Part shown: in pieces, positions 1 through 9,692 of the stretch
Layout: every line of letters starts with the position of its first letter
How positions within the stretch are numbered: the stretch's first letter is position 1
DNA from: an uncultured Clostridia bacterium
GTDB taxonomy: Bacteria; Bacillota; Clostridia; TANB77; CAG-508
DNA length: 64,000 bases
Reading direction: 5' to 3'
NCBI GenBank assembly: GCA_934130935.1
Contig: CAKOYQ010000008.1
Span: 1 to 64,000, forward strand
The notes under the pieces: generated by a model
Seen by the model: the letters and a program-made list of their open reading frames with translations, nothing else
Told to the model about the DNA's origin: nothing
Databases searched by the model: none
Translations under genes and position numbers: made by a program

Positions 1-3000
1 ATAGGCCTCTTGTAGGATTAGCATCTTCTATTCCTAATACCAATGATGGTGCCATATCTGTATCATCTTCATAAGTTGTTGTATCTAATTTATTATTTTC
101 TATGTAATATGTTCTTCCATGTAATGTTGTTTCTGTTGGTCTAGTATCTCCTATCAATTTTATTTCAGCACTTCCCGGATTAGAATCTTCATCTATTGCT
201 GCATATGGCTTTCCATTTTCAACCGTTGAGAATGAAGTTATTTCTGCTACATTATTTAGTGTTGTTTGTTTTTGTATTAATGCTCTTACAGCTTCATTAT
301 TTAGTTTAAATTTTACATATATGTCAATATATCCACTTGGTGCAATTTCTGTACCAGCTATTGTATTTGTATATGCAACATTATATCCACTACCTTTTGA
401 AGTGTTTCCATTCCATTTAACTTCGGTTCCACCTTCTAGCCAAGAAGCTGATATTTCATAACTATCGTCATAGTAATTTGCTATTTCGTTAACTCTTGAG
501 ATTAATTTTGTTGATTGGTTTTTAACTCTTATTTTATATGTTACATATATCTCCATTAATCCTGGATTTTTCTCATTATATGCTAAATCTGATTCATAAA
601 TTCTTCTAGTATATAAGTTTAAATTTCTATTACTGTAACTTCCTGTTGAGTTTCCAAATTTTGTTTCTATTCCAAAATCATTTGTATCATCTTCTATTTT
701 TCTTTTTGCATATGTATATGTATTCATATAAACTCCTGAACCTGTATTTATGCTAATATCTACTGTATTTAAATCTGAACTTAATGCTAAATCTGCTTGA
801 GCCCTTCTTTTTATTCCTAAGTTTATTCCTGTTAAGCTTTCATCCCCTGTCTTTCCACACCTTTCTTCCCATGCTGTCTTCAAATCAAATCCTGCTGTTT
901 TCGTTGATGCTATTATTTCATAATATTTAGCTGGTGTTACTTTTAATTTATTACCATTATATTCGTATCCCCACTTGTCTTGATAACCTGATTTATTATC
1001 TTCAAATTTATAGCTTAATTCATATGCTGTTGATTTATTATATGTAATCTCCGCAAAATCATTATTTACACTTTCTCTGTCTTTTCTATCTTGTCTTCCA
1101 TTATATATTTCTTTTGCTTTTGATGTATTATCATATTTATCATTTAAATATTCTACAATAGCATCGACAGATGTAAATCTTAAACCATCATATTCAAATT
1201 CTACATAATATTCATCCAAATAATCTATTAGTATATCTCCATTTTCCTCAACATAAGAGTCATCTGTATATGCTTTTCCGTCTTCTAGTTTTGTTCCAAA
1301 CTGATACCATCCGTTTTCATCTGTTCTTGTTTGTGCCACTTGGTTTCCGTCTCTATATAAATATACATTTATTCCTTCTACTAATACATCTGTGTTGTCA
1401 TATATGTTATCTATTGAATTGTCTTTTCCTATTGCTTGTTCTTCCCATACACGTCCTTCTAAACGTGTATATGTTTGATGGTTATATGCAATAACATCGA
1501 TTGTATCATTTATTTCTAATTTCTCAATCAATCCACTGGCATTTACTGATTCACCTTCATATCTTACATTGTATGCTCCTTTATTTAATATTTTATTTAC
1601 TAAATATCCATAATTTGGATTTGCAACTTCTTGTAATTGATATTTTATCCATTGTCCTTTACTATCTTTAGCTAATACATTCTGTATACGTAGTTCTCCA
1701 TTACTATCTGTTACGAATCTCGTTGCTTTGTCTATATCTGATGTATATTCTAGTGTTGGATCACTTACAGTATCATTTGTATCATTTATCGCTACTGTTC
1801 CAACAGCTCTTTTTGTCCATCCATCCTCATATTTTTCTAATAATCCTTTTTCTTCTGTTATTTCATCATTTTCATTATTAACAGTTGCTTTTACTCTTAT
1901 ATAATTACCGTCTGAAGCCGATGATTTTATTACAAACTCTACTCCTGGTAATACTTTATTTATAGCTGTTTCATCTTTCTTTATTATATGTATTTCTCCT
2001 ACCTGAGAAATATTTATAACCTTTTGTATTTTTTCTATATCATTAATTGGCAAATCATCTTGTATTTGTACAAATGCATAACTACTATTTTCTCCCTCTT
2101 GTAAATAATAATTAATAGTTCGTCCATTAATTTGTTTTAATAAGTTATTAATCTTAATTTCTCCTGTTGTATTTGTTATAAATACTGTAGCATCATCTTC
2201 AGTAGTATATGTGTATGTTGGATTATTTATAATATCATCTGTATCATCTATTCTTACTGTTCCAGTAACTTGTCTTATCCAACCACCTTCTCCTTTTTCG
2301 ATTTGTTCTCCTTCAACTGCATTTCCTTTTATTTTTACATATTTCTTTCCGCTTCCATCATCTGCTTTCAATTTAAATTTTATACCTTCAAGTCTTTCTT
2401 CTTCTTGATCTTCATCTTCATCTACTTCTACTATTCCTCCTGTTCCTTCTGAGGCTTTACCTACTTTTATAATATGCAAATCTCCAACCTGTTTTTCATT
2501 TTTTATAACTTCATTAGTTGGTTCAGATGGTGACATTCCATCTACAACACTTGTTATCATTTTAGTAAAACCATAATTATTATTTGCTGTTTCATAAATA
2601 GTATATTCTCCACATTGTAGGTTTCTTATTGCTATCTTTCCACTGCTATCTGTTGTAATTGTACTTGGGCTTGAATTAAATTCAACTTTATATCCTGCCT
2701 CTCCATTTATTGTTGCATTTCCATTGTCATCTAGTACAATTTCATTTCCAACAATTTGTCCTACTCTTGAGCCATTTTTTGATATACTTATATACTTATT
2801 GTCAGCATTTTTTATATTAAAATCTACATTCTTTTGTACAACACTTTCATTATCATAATCAACTTTTGTTATTATTAAATCTCCTTTTACATCATAGCTA
2901 ACCGGTATAGTTATTGTTTTTGAAATAGTTGTATCTTTGCTTTCTTTACCAAATTTACTCTCTGTACGTTTCATATCTTGTGTTACACTATTAGCTTTTT

Positions 3001-6000
3001 TAGGACAATAATCTGGGCTTAATTTTTTTGTATCATATATATATGTAATATTATTTTTATATGTTCTATATTTATAGTCTTTAATTGTTTGTCTTCCTGT
3101 AATTTTTATGTATTCAACACCTGTAACATCATTACTTATTTTTATATAAAACTCTTTATCTCCTTTTAAGTCTCCTATTGTTAGAGTTTTTCCCTTACTG
3201 TCTACAGTAGTTGCTGTGTGTTCTTTTCCTCCATATTTAATTTTAATTGTAGATTCCGTAGTACTAACATTACAATTTATCTTAAATGGTCCTATTATAT
3301 TATTTTTATCATCTAATACAGATGTACCAGTTTCACCTGTATTATTTTTTAATTTGATTGTAGTCACACCTGACTTAGTTTTCCAACTACTAGTATAGGT
3401 CTTCGATTTTTTTGTTTTTATAAGTGTTGCCGCATGCCATTGATTACAAAATCTATTACCTTTTTGGTTACAATGATATATTTTGCCATCACTTCCCTTA
3501 GCATACTTTATCTTTCCATTTACAAGAACACCTCTTATTTTTATATGTTTATCAGCTCCATAAACTTGTTGCATATTTCCTACTAAGCATATTGCAAAAA
3601 CAATTACAAATAAAGCTCGTTTTAATATTTTTCTATCTTTCCAGATTAATATTGCTAATATTACTAATACTGCAATAGTAAATATTGTAATACCTAACCA
3701 TCTCATTAAACCTGTTGCTACACCAATAATTACTTGTGCATTTGAAGAATTATTTTCTGCATTGCCATCTTCTATAGCTTTATCATTATTACTCATTCCT
3801 ATTGATGCTATATTAGTAATTGTACCTACATTATTACTATTAATATCTTTAGTTAACACTAAACTTATTTCTTTACTATCTCCAACACCTATTGTTTGTT
3901 GTGATAAGCTGTTTGAGTACAAATTACCATTACTTTCATACCAGTTTTTATTCAATTCTGATTTGAATTTTAAACCATCTGGCAATTTATCTACTATTTG
4001 AACTGCTTTTCCATCTATTTCTCCATTGTTTGTAATAACAATTTTGTATTCTATTATTACTGTTGCTCCATTAATTTTTTTAGAATGTATTTCTGCTTTT
4101 GCAAATTGTTTATTATCATATGTATATGTTTTTATTTTTCCATCATTTGTTTGTACTGTAATTTTACTTATATATTTTTTTAATCCTAAGTCAAAATCTC
4201 TTTTTTCTATTAATCCAATATCTACATTCTTTAAATCTGATTCTGCTGTTAGTGAATTTGTTAATCCAGCTGTTACTGTATTACCATCTATTCCTATAGT
4301 TTTGGTAATTGCATCAGAATTTTTAGATTCGATTACTCCCTCTTTTTGATATTCTGTTAATGTATATGCATTTGTATCATATAAAAATACTACAATATAT
4401 TGTCCTTTACTTATATTAGTAAATTCATATTCTCCATTTGAATTTGTTTGAACCTTTTTATTTTCATTGTTTTCTTTAACAAAGGTACTATTTTTATAAT
4501 CATATAACATAACTGTCATATTGCTATATGTTTTTTCATTTGTTGTCCTTTTTCCATCTTCATTTTCATCTATCCAAGCTATACCTGATATTGATATTTT
4601 TGACTTTGATGGATTTTCTGGGTTATCTGGATTGTTTGGATTATCTGGGCTATCTGGGCTATCTGGGTTATCTGGGTTATTTGGGTTGTCTGGATTATCT
4701 GGATTATCTGGATTGTCTGGATTGTCTGGATTGTCTGGATTATCTGGTTCTCCTGAGTCTCCATTCTTTAAAATCGTAGTTGTTACACTAGCTGCTTTAT
4801 CTTTTATGTAATCACCTGTAACAGCCATAGTATTAGTAATTTTTGTTTTTTCATCAAGTGCCTTTACTTTTGCTTTTATTGTCATCGTTATTGTTTTTCC
4901 TTCAGGAATTAACCAATCTTGATTTACATTAGGAGCATCTTCTTCATCATATCCTTCTGGGATTTCCAGTACTGACAAATCTTCTGTCACTTCTTGCTCT
5001 GTAAAAACTTGTACTGTATGTTCTAACTCTGGAAATTCTTCGTCTTGAACCGTCTTTTCTTCTAAATCAAATTCATTATATGTAATACTAATTGGCTCTA
5101 ACTCTCTTGGTATAATATCTTGTGCATTTACTTTTGTGTATGTAGAAAATTCTCCAAATGTTTTTCCCGTATTTTTTATATTTACTGTATATGTTATTTC
5201 TTCATCTGCTTTTAAAGTTTCTTTATCTGATGTCATACTAACATCAACAGCTTCTATATATCCAGTCATTCTTGTCTCATTTGATAAATATGTAGAATTA
5301 TTAACAGAAATTGATGAAATTCCATTCATTTCATATTCTCCATTTTCTGGTTCTCCTATATCTCCCATCTTTCCTGTTATAATAAATTCATAAAATCCAT
5401 CTTCTATTTCACCATCTTCGTTTGTTTTTATAGCATTTAATTTGTCCATTGTATAAGACCAAACATTTCCTTCTGCTGTTCCAAGTTCAATACTTCCTGT
5501 TTCATCTTCTTTTCCTTCTTCTACTTCCTCACTTATTTCTTCTTCATTTATTTCCTCTTCGCCTGTTGTTCCTTCATCTATTTCTTCAGCCATTCCCTGA
5601 ACATCTCTTATCTCAAATCCAGGAGTTGTCTCAAATGCTACTTTTATATTTTTCAATTCTTTGTCTGTTAAGTTTGTAACTAAAAGTCTATATATCCATG
5701 ATCTTCTTGTATTGATTCCTAGTAAACATTGTAATTCTACGCTAACCTCTGCTTGTTTTATTGTATTTTGTACATTAAATTGAGTTGCAACACCTCCATT
5801 AATTTGTAAATCATAATTTATATTTGTTTGTTTTTCTTGTACATCATTATTTAAATCATTTACTTTTAATTCTATAAAATCTGTTTTTGTTTCTCCTGCA
5901 TTTACATCTAATTCGATTTTAACTTGTTTGTTTTCTTGAGGTTTATATTCATATACATCACTATATTCATAATATCCCTTTTCTTGGTTTTTAATTGACC

Positions 6001-7930
6001 CTCCTGTTTCTAATTTAACATATGTCATTTCATCTGGAACATTAATAGTTAAATTAACTTTTTTAGATGTTGTATTATTATTTGTAACTTTTACATTATG
6101 TTTTATAATCTGTTCTTCATATACAGTTCCATCATCAGGAATTTTATTAGTTCCTACTTCTTCTATTATTTCAACTTTCACTCCATCTTTTTCAAAAACT
6201 GATGTGCTCGTATTTTGTCCATTATCCTCTGAATTTTGTTGGTTTGTAGTAGTATATATTTGAGGAGCAATATTTATAACCTTATTTAAAAGTGCAATAT
6301 CTGTTTCTTTACTTTCTGTTGTAGATGTCATTTCATTTGAATATGTATATTTTATAATTCCAACTTTATTTTCTAATTGTTTTGTTACATTAATTGTTGC
6401 AGGTATTCTTATATTTGTTCCCTCAACTACAGAAGCCTGTCCATAAGCTGTTTGTCTTCCTTGTAGTTGTATATTAATAACTTTATTTCCATTACTATTT
6501 GTGCTAACTTTTGAGTCTACAATATTAAACACTTGATTATCATACATAATCTCAGGAGTACCTATATTAATGTTTTCTACTTCTGCTGGCATTTCTATAG
6601 ATATACTAGGATTTTTAAATAAGCTATATTGTGGTCCATCTGTTCTTAATGCTGCTGTAATTATTACATCATTTTGTGTATTATTAACTAATGTATCCTT
6701 ATCTAATTTTACATCCATATTAGAAACTGCTTGTCTAATCTCAGTATTAATTTTGCCATTGCGTTCATATTTTACTAAATCTGATGTCTCTGTTTCTTTT
6801 TCTCCATTACTTTTTTCAACTTCTGTTGTTATTGTATTTATTCCTTTTATAAAAACTTGTGTTGGAATTGTTTTTTCTGTTATTTGAGCACTCGCTTCTA
6901 TAACTCTTGAATTTTGTAATTCAATAATCCCTTCTTTAGCTAAATCTTTTAATTGTATTATTATATTTTGTACTCTATTTTTATATGTAATCTTTATTTT
7001 TCCGTTTTCATCTGTTTCTGCATCTTTATTTATTGTTTTTAAAACCTTTCCATTCTCATCAAGTACATCTATACTTCCTTTATCCCCAAGCATATCTAAC
7101 ATTTGATTTTTGTCTACACTCGTTTCTTTATATAATGATATCTCAGAATTTTCCTTTACTTCTATTTTTTGTGCTATATCCTTATTACTTACCATTATTC
7201 TTAATGTCTCATTATATGCTGTATCATAATTATTTCCAGTATTTAAAGTATTTGCTGTTATATATCCATCATATACTTTATCTGTTTTATGTTCTATTGA
7301 TACAACTCCACTAATATTATCTGTACAAGTGTATTCCTCTTCTACCTTGTTTGATATTGTTGTTTTTTGCTCATCATTAAGCATTTCATATGTAATTAAT
7401 TGTACTTTTAGGGCATTTTCTTGATTATTAGTATAACACTCACTATTATAAATACAAATTATTTCATACTCATCTCTTGAATCTGCAACTTTTTCGGTAT
7501 ATCCATTGTTTTCTGCTGTTATTGAAAGAGTTCCTGTACTTGCATGGTATTCATAACTTGCCTCTTTTCCCCCATTTGTAGCTTGTGTTGATTTTGTTAA
7601 AACTTCAACTCTTTCTGGCTTATAATTACCTATCCATGGTAAATCAATGTTTGTGGTAGTTTTTTGTATAGGTACATATTCCTCGCCTTCTGCAAATTCA
7701 ATCCCTGTTTTTAGATTAAATTGAACAAGAACTCCCTTACTTCCAGTATCACTGCTCTCTGTAGTAGTATCAAAGTTCTCATATTTAGTTAAATTAATTT
7801 CTGCTAATGCTTTTACTTTTTCTTCTAAATTTGTTTGAATAGCATCAACTGCTTCTGATATCAAAATCATAATTGAACTATTTAGTAAAAAAATCATTAG
7901 CATAAAAATGCAACACAATTTTCTCTTCAT
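1..7930 (-). CDS. Giant secreted Cna-B/SdrD-type surface protein, partial (C-terminus beyond window)
   Basis: The frame is open for 2643 codons from an ATG preceded by GGAGGAG and continues past the left edge. It starts with a signal peptide (about residues 1-28). Many beta-sandwich, DUF11-like repeats follow, then a Pro-Asp-Asn repeat linker (about 1062-1106) and an SdrD/Cna-B-like domain beginning near GIAWIDENEDGKR. A membrane helix (about 1404-1426) and a short basic stretch are followed at once by a second signal-like hydrophobic segment (about 1435-1456) ending in a possible signal peptidase site at VYGA. After it come further Cna-B-like domains matching the 9693-13646 protein, including the shared stretch TYEDDTD. 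The first half resembles the 13651-18474 protein, so this looks like a fusion of two genes that are separate next door. A role as cell-wall or host-surface adhesin is inferred. The segment count and final anchor cannot be seen. Confidence 0.85.
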   Translation of the reverse strand, partial: MKRKLCCIFMLMIFLLNSSIMILISEAVDAIQTNLEEKVKALAEINLTKYENFDTTTESSDTGSKGVLVQFNLKTGIEFAEGEEYVPIQKTTTNIDLPWIGNYKPERVEVLTKSTQATNGGKEASYEYHASTGTLSITAENNGYTEKVADSRDEYEIICIYNSECYTNNQENALKVQLITYEMLNDEQKTTISNKVEEEYTCTDNISGVVSIEHKTDKVYDGYITANTLNTGNNYDTAYNETLRIMVSNKDIAQKIEVKENSEISLYKETSVDKNQMLDMLGDKGSIDVLDENGKVLKTINKDAETDENGKIKITYKNRVQNIIIQLKDLAKEGIIELQNSRVIEASAQITEKTIPTQVFIKGINTITTEVEKSNGEKETETSDLVKYERNGKINTEIRQAVSNMDVKLDKDTLVNNTQNDVIITAALRTDGPQYSLFKNPSISIEMPAEVENINIGTPEIMYDNQVFNIVDSKVSTNSNGNKVINIQLQGRQTAYGQASVVEGTNIRIPATINVTKQLENKVGIIKYTYSNEMTSTTESKETDIALLNKVINIAPQIYTTTNQQNSEDNGQNTSTSVFEKDGVKVEIIEEVGTNKIPDDGTVYEEQIIKHNVKVTNNNTTSKKVNLTINVPDEMTYVKLETGGSIKNQEKGYYEYSDVYEYKPQENKQVKIELDVNAGETKTDFIELKVNDLNNDVQEKQTNINYDLQINGGVATQFNVQNTIKQAEVSVELQCLLGINTRRSWIYRLLVTNLTDKELKNIKVAFETTPGFEIRDVQGMAEEIDEGTTGEEEINEEEISEEVEEGKEDETGSIELGTAEGNVWSYTMDKLNAIKTNEDGEIEDGFYEFIITGKMGDIGEPENGEYEMNGISSISVNNSTYLSNETRMTGYIEAVDVSMTSDKETLKADEEITYTVNIKNTGKTFGEFSTYTKVNAQDIIPRELEPISITYNEFDLEEKTVQDEEFPELEHTVQVFTEQEVTEDLSVLEIPEGYDEEDAPNVNQDWLIPEGKTITMTIKAKVKALDEKTKITNTMAVTGDYIKDKAASVTTTILKNGDSGEPDNPDNPDNPDNPDNPDNPDNPNNPDNPDSPDSPDNPNNPDNPENPSKSKISISGIAWIDENEDGKRTTNEKTYSNMTVMLYDYKNSTFVKENNENKKVQTNSNGEYEFTNISKGQYIVVFLYDTNAYTLTEYQKEGVIESKNSDAITKTIGIDGNTVTAGLTNSLTAESDLKNVDIGLIEKRDFDLGLKKYISKITVQTNDGKIKTYTYDNKQFAKAEIHSKKINGATVIIEYKIVITNNGEIDGKAVQIVDKLPDGLKFKSELNKNWYESNGNLYSNSLSQQTIGVGDSKEISLVLTKDINSNNVGTITNIASIGMSNNDKAIEDGNAENNSSNAQVIIGVATGLMRWLGITIFTIAVLVILAILIWKDRKILKRALFVIVFAICLVGNMQQVYGADKHIKIRGVLVNGKIKYAKGSDGKIYHCNQKGNRFCNQWHAATLIKTKKSKTYTSSWKTKSGVTTIKLKNNTGETGTSVLDDKNNIIGPFKINCNVSTTESTIKIKYGGKEHTATTVDSKGKTLTIGDLKGDKEFYIKISNDVTGVEYIKITGRQTIKDYKYRTYKNNITYIYDTKKLSPDYCPKKANSVTQDMKRTESKFGKESKDTTISKTITIPVSYDVKGDLIITKVDYDNESVVQKNVDFNIKNADNKYISISKNGSRVGQIVGNEIVLDDNGNATINGEAGYKVEFNSSPSTITTDSSGKIAIRNLQCGEYTIYETANNNYGFTKMITSVVDGMSPSEPTNEVIKNEKQVGDLHIIKVGKASEGTGGIVEVDEDEDQEEERLEGIKFKLKADDGSGKKYVKIKGNAVEGEQIEKGEGGWIRQVTGTVRIDDTDDIINNPTYTYTTEDDATVFITNTTGEIKINNLLKQINGRTINYYLQEGENSSYAFVQIQDDLPINDIEKIQKVINISQVGEIHIIKKDETAINKVLPGVEFVIKSSASDGNYIRVKATVNNENDEITEEKGLLEKYEDGWTKRAVGTVAINDTNDTVSDPTLEYTSDIDKATRFVTDSNGELRIQNVLAKDSKGQWIKYQLQEVANPNYGYLVNKILNKGAYNVRYEGESVNASGLIEKLEINDTIDVIAYNHQTYTRLEGRVWEEQAIGKDNSIDNIYDNTDVLVEGINVYLYRDGNQVAQTRTDENGWYQFGTKLEDGKAYTDDSYVEENGDILIDYLDEYYVEFEYDGLRFTSVDAIVEYLNDKYDNTSKAKEIYNGRQDRKDRESVNNDFAEITYNKSTAYELSYKFEDNKSGYQDKWGYEYNGNKLKVTPAKYYEIIASTKTAGFDLKTAWEERCGKTGDESLTGINLGIKRRAQADLALSSDLNTVDISINTGSGVYMNTYTYAKRKIEDDTNDFGIETKFGNSTGSYSNRNLNLYTRRIYESDLAYNEKNPGLMEIYVTYKIRVKNQSTKLISRVNEIANYYDDSYEISASWLEGGTEVKWNGNTSKGSGYNVAYTNTIAGTEIAPSGYIDIYVKFKLNNEAVRALIQKQTTLNNVAEITSFSTVENGKPYAAIDEDSNPGSAEIKLIGDTRPTETTLHGRTYYIENNKLDTTTYEDDTDMAPSLVLGIEDANPTRGL
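4611..4746 (-). repeat. 9-bp tandem repeat coding for Pro-Asp-Asn units
   Basis: About 15 nine-base units (plus-strand form ggattatct with variants) lie in frame inside the giant surface protein and encode a PDNPDN-type linker with some N, S and E substitutions. Since the unit is three codons, gain or loss of copies keeps the frame. It probably forms an extended stalk between folded domains. Confidence 0.9.
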
Positions 7931-7975
7931 CTTTCTTCTCCTCCATTTTTGCTATATAATATAATATATAATTAT

Positions 7976-8004
7976 ATGATAAAATGTTTCGGAGTTTTAG
8001 TCAA
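7976..8004 (-). promoter_or_regulatory. Predicted sigma-A promoter of the giant surface protein
   Basis: On the minus strand TTGACT and TATCAT are separated by 17 bases, about 45 bases before the start codon of the gene. The leader between them and the gene is AT-rich, with a strong GGAGG site. Confidence 0.55.
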
Positions 8005-8156
8005 TAAGCTTACTCCTGCCAAGATTGTAGTTGCTTTTCATGTGCTTACGGATTTTCATTTTTCTGGAATTATTTCATTTTTATTACATTTTGTTATCTT
8101 TTTTGCTACAAATTATACCAAATTATGCCTTTTTTCTTAGGGCAATAGGGGAAAAT

Positions 8157-8331
8157 GGGGACATATGGGGTCGGTTCCATTTTGGCACTGGGACATTTGG
8201 GGTCGGTTCCATTTTTGCCCTTTTTATAACATAGATATTTAATATTAATAATTATTGTATTTAAAAAGGGCAAAAATGGAACCGACCCCAAATGCCCCAG
8301 TGCCAAAACGGAACCGACCCCATATGTCCCC
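8157..8331. repeat. Long inverted repeat (69-bp arms, 37-base loop)
   Basis: Arms 8157-8225 and 8263-8331 are complementary with only two mismatches. Each arm carries two copies of the motif ggggtcggttcc, spaced about 38 bases apart. The element lies right after the capA stop codon and ends in A/T runs at the loop, so it can fold as a very stable hairpin and may end transcription of capA. A related half-arm is found at 34998-35030, showing that this is a dispersed repeat. Confidence 0.9.
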
Positions 8332-8339
8332 AAAATGTT

Positions 8340-9581
8340 CTACTCAAAAGTTATGTCTTCTCCCATAGTTGCTTTAATCTTACCTAATTCTTTTTGTAAC
8401 ATTGTATATGTTTGCTGTCCGATTGACATATCTTGTCCACTCTCATAATTTGTAATTGCTTTTTTTATGTCCAAAACTTTATATCTTTGAGAAATACCTG
8501 TAGGCATTTTATACATATATATTGGCACATATTCCACTTTAGTTAAAACCGTTTTTTTATCTTTTTCATTCTTTAAAATATCGATGTTCAATATGACTGA
8601 ACTCCTTGTGTTCTCTTTGGTTTGTCCTGACATAAAATTTCCCAAAGAGTATATTACAAAACAGTTTTTTACAGTTCCATCTTCTAGTTTTATAGTCCTC
8701 CTCTCCATAGGTTGTAATACATGCGGATGACTTCCCAATATAATATCTACTCCATTATTAAATAGAAAATCCGCTAATTTCTCTTGTTCAGAATTTTGTT
8801 TATTTTGATATTCTATTCCCCAATGCATGCTAACACATATTAGATCTGGCTCTTCTTGTTTTGCTAATTTTATTTGTTTTAATATTAACTCTTCATCTAT
8901 TAAATTAACTGCAAAGCTCTTATCTTTAGGGACTGGTATTCCATTTGTTCCGTAGGTAAATGATAAAAATGCTATTTTAATACCATTTGAATTTTTTACC
9001 AGAATTTTATTTTGTTGTTCTTCTGTCTCATTTGTTCCTGTATGTGCAATTTCCGCTTCATCCAGATATTTTAGTGTACTTACAAGTCCTGCATAATTTG
9101 TATCCATACAATGATTGTTTGCAGTTGATAACACATCAATTCCGCAATCCTTTAGATTTTTTGCAAGTTGCTCTGGTGTATTAAATCTTGGATAATTACT
9201 ATATCCTTTTTCCTTGCCAGCAAATGTAGTTTCTAAATTACCTATTGATATATCTGCTGAATTTATGTATTGTTTTATATCTGAAAATACATATGAAAAA
9301 TCATATGTTCCAGTAGTTGAATTATATGCATCTTTATATTGTGAATTATGGCACATTATATCTCCTATAACAGTCATTTTAATATATGTGTTTTTGGGCT
9401 CCTGTTCCATATTTTCTTCATCAGATTTTGGTTCATTAATTTCTTGTTCAATCTGTATTTCTCCTATATCTTTATCTTTTTTTCTAAAAAGATTTTTATA
9501 TATGGAGATGCTTGTAAAGGTTAATATAGCTATTATTAAAAATATAACAATTATTTTTTTATCTTTCATTTTTTCTCTCAT
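8340..9581 (-). CDS. CapA/PgsA-family membrane-anchored phosphoesterase-like protein
   Basis: 413 residues with an N-terminal membrane anchor (about 9-28), an acidic linker, then a CapA-type (calcineurin-like fold) domain. The family signatures are all present: GDIMCH at 73-78, GNLETT at 114-119, NNHCMD at 155-160, MHWG at 252-255, and GSHPHVLQP around 283-291 followed by YSLGNF. CapA/PgsA proteins are known from poly-gamma-glutamate capsule systems, but many stand-alone members occur without capB/capC, as here, so capsule synthesis is not implied. The catalytic domain would sit outside the membrane. Start: the ATG at 9581 follows GAAGAAG; a second ATG four codons later is possible. It lies between two surface-protein transcription units, suggesting an envelope role. 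Confidence 0.82.
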   Translation of the reverse strand: MREKMKDKKIIVIFLIIAILTFTSISIYKNLFRKKDKDIGEIQIEQEINEPKSDEENMEQEPKNTYIKMTVIGDIMCHNSQYKDAYNSTTGTYDFSYVFSDIKQYINSADISIGNLETTFAGKEKGYSNYPRFNTPEQLAKNLKDCGIDVLSTANNHCMDTNYAGLVSTLKYLDEAEIAHTGTNETEEQQNKILVKNSNGIKIAFLSFTYGTNGIPVPKDKSFAVNLIDEELILKQIKLAKQEEPDLICVSMHWGIEYQNKQNSEQEKLADFLFNNGVDIILGSHPHVLQPMERRTIKLEDGTVKNCFVIYSLGNFMSGQTKENTRSSVILNIDILKNEKDKKTVLTKVEYVPIYMYKMPTGISQRYKVLDIKKAITNYESGQDMSIGQQTYTMLQKELGKIKATMGEDITFE

Positions 9582-9630
9582 CTTCTTCGCCCTTTCTTTT
9601 TACAATTTATCATATTTTAACAAATTTTTC

Positions 9631-9677
9631 AATAAAAAGAGAACTACACATTTAGCTCTCGCCTAATATGAGTTCCC
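9631..9677 (-). terminator. Predicted intrinsic terminator after the thioester adhesin
   Basis: On the minus strand GGGAACT pairs with AGTTCTC (one G-U pair) and is followed by TTTTTATT. It is placed just after the stop of the 9693-13646 gene and before capA. Confidence 0.6.
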
Positions 9678-9692
9678 TTAGCTTATGTTATA

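Noticed and set aside
4521..4811. Plus-strand ORFs rich in Gly-Leu-Ser or Leu-Asp-Tyr
   Set aside because: They are antisense readings of the 9-bp repeat coding for Pro-Asp-Asn in the giant surface protein.
8106..8333. Minus-strand ORF with repeated Gly-Ser-Val and Pro-Lys-Cys phrases
   Set aside because: It is produced by the long inverted repeat and has no ribosome site.
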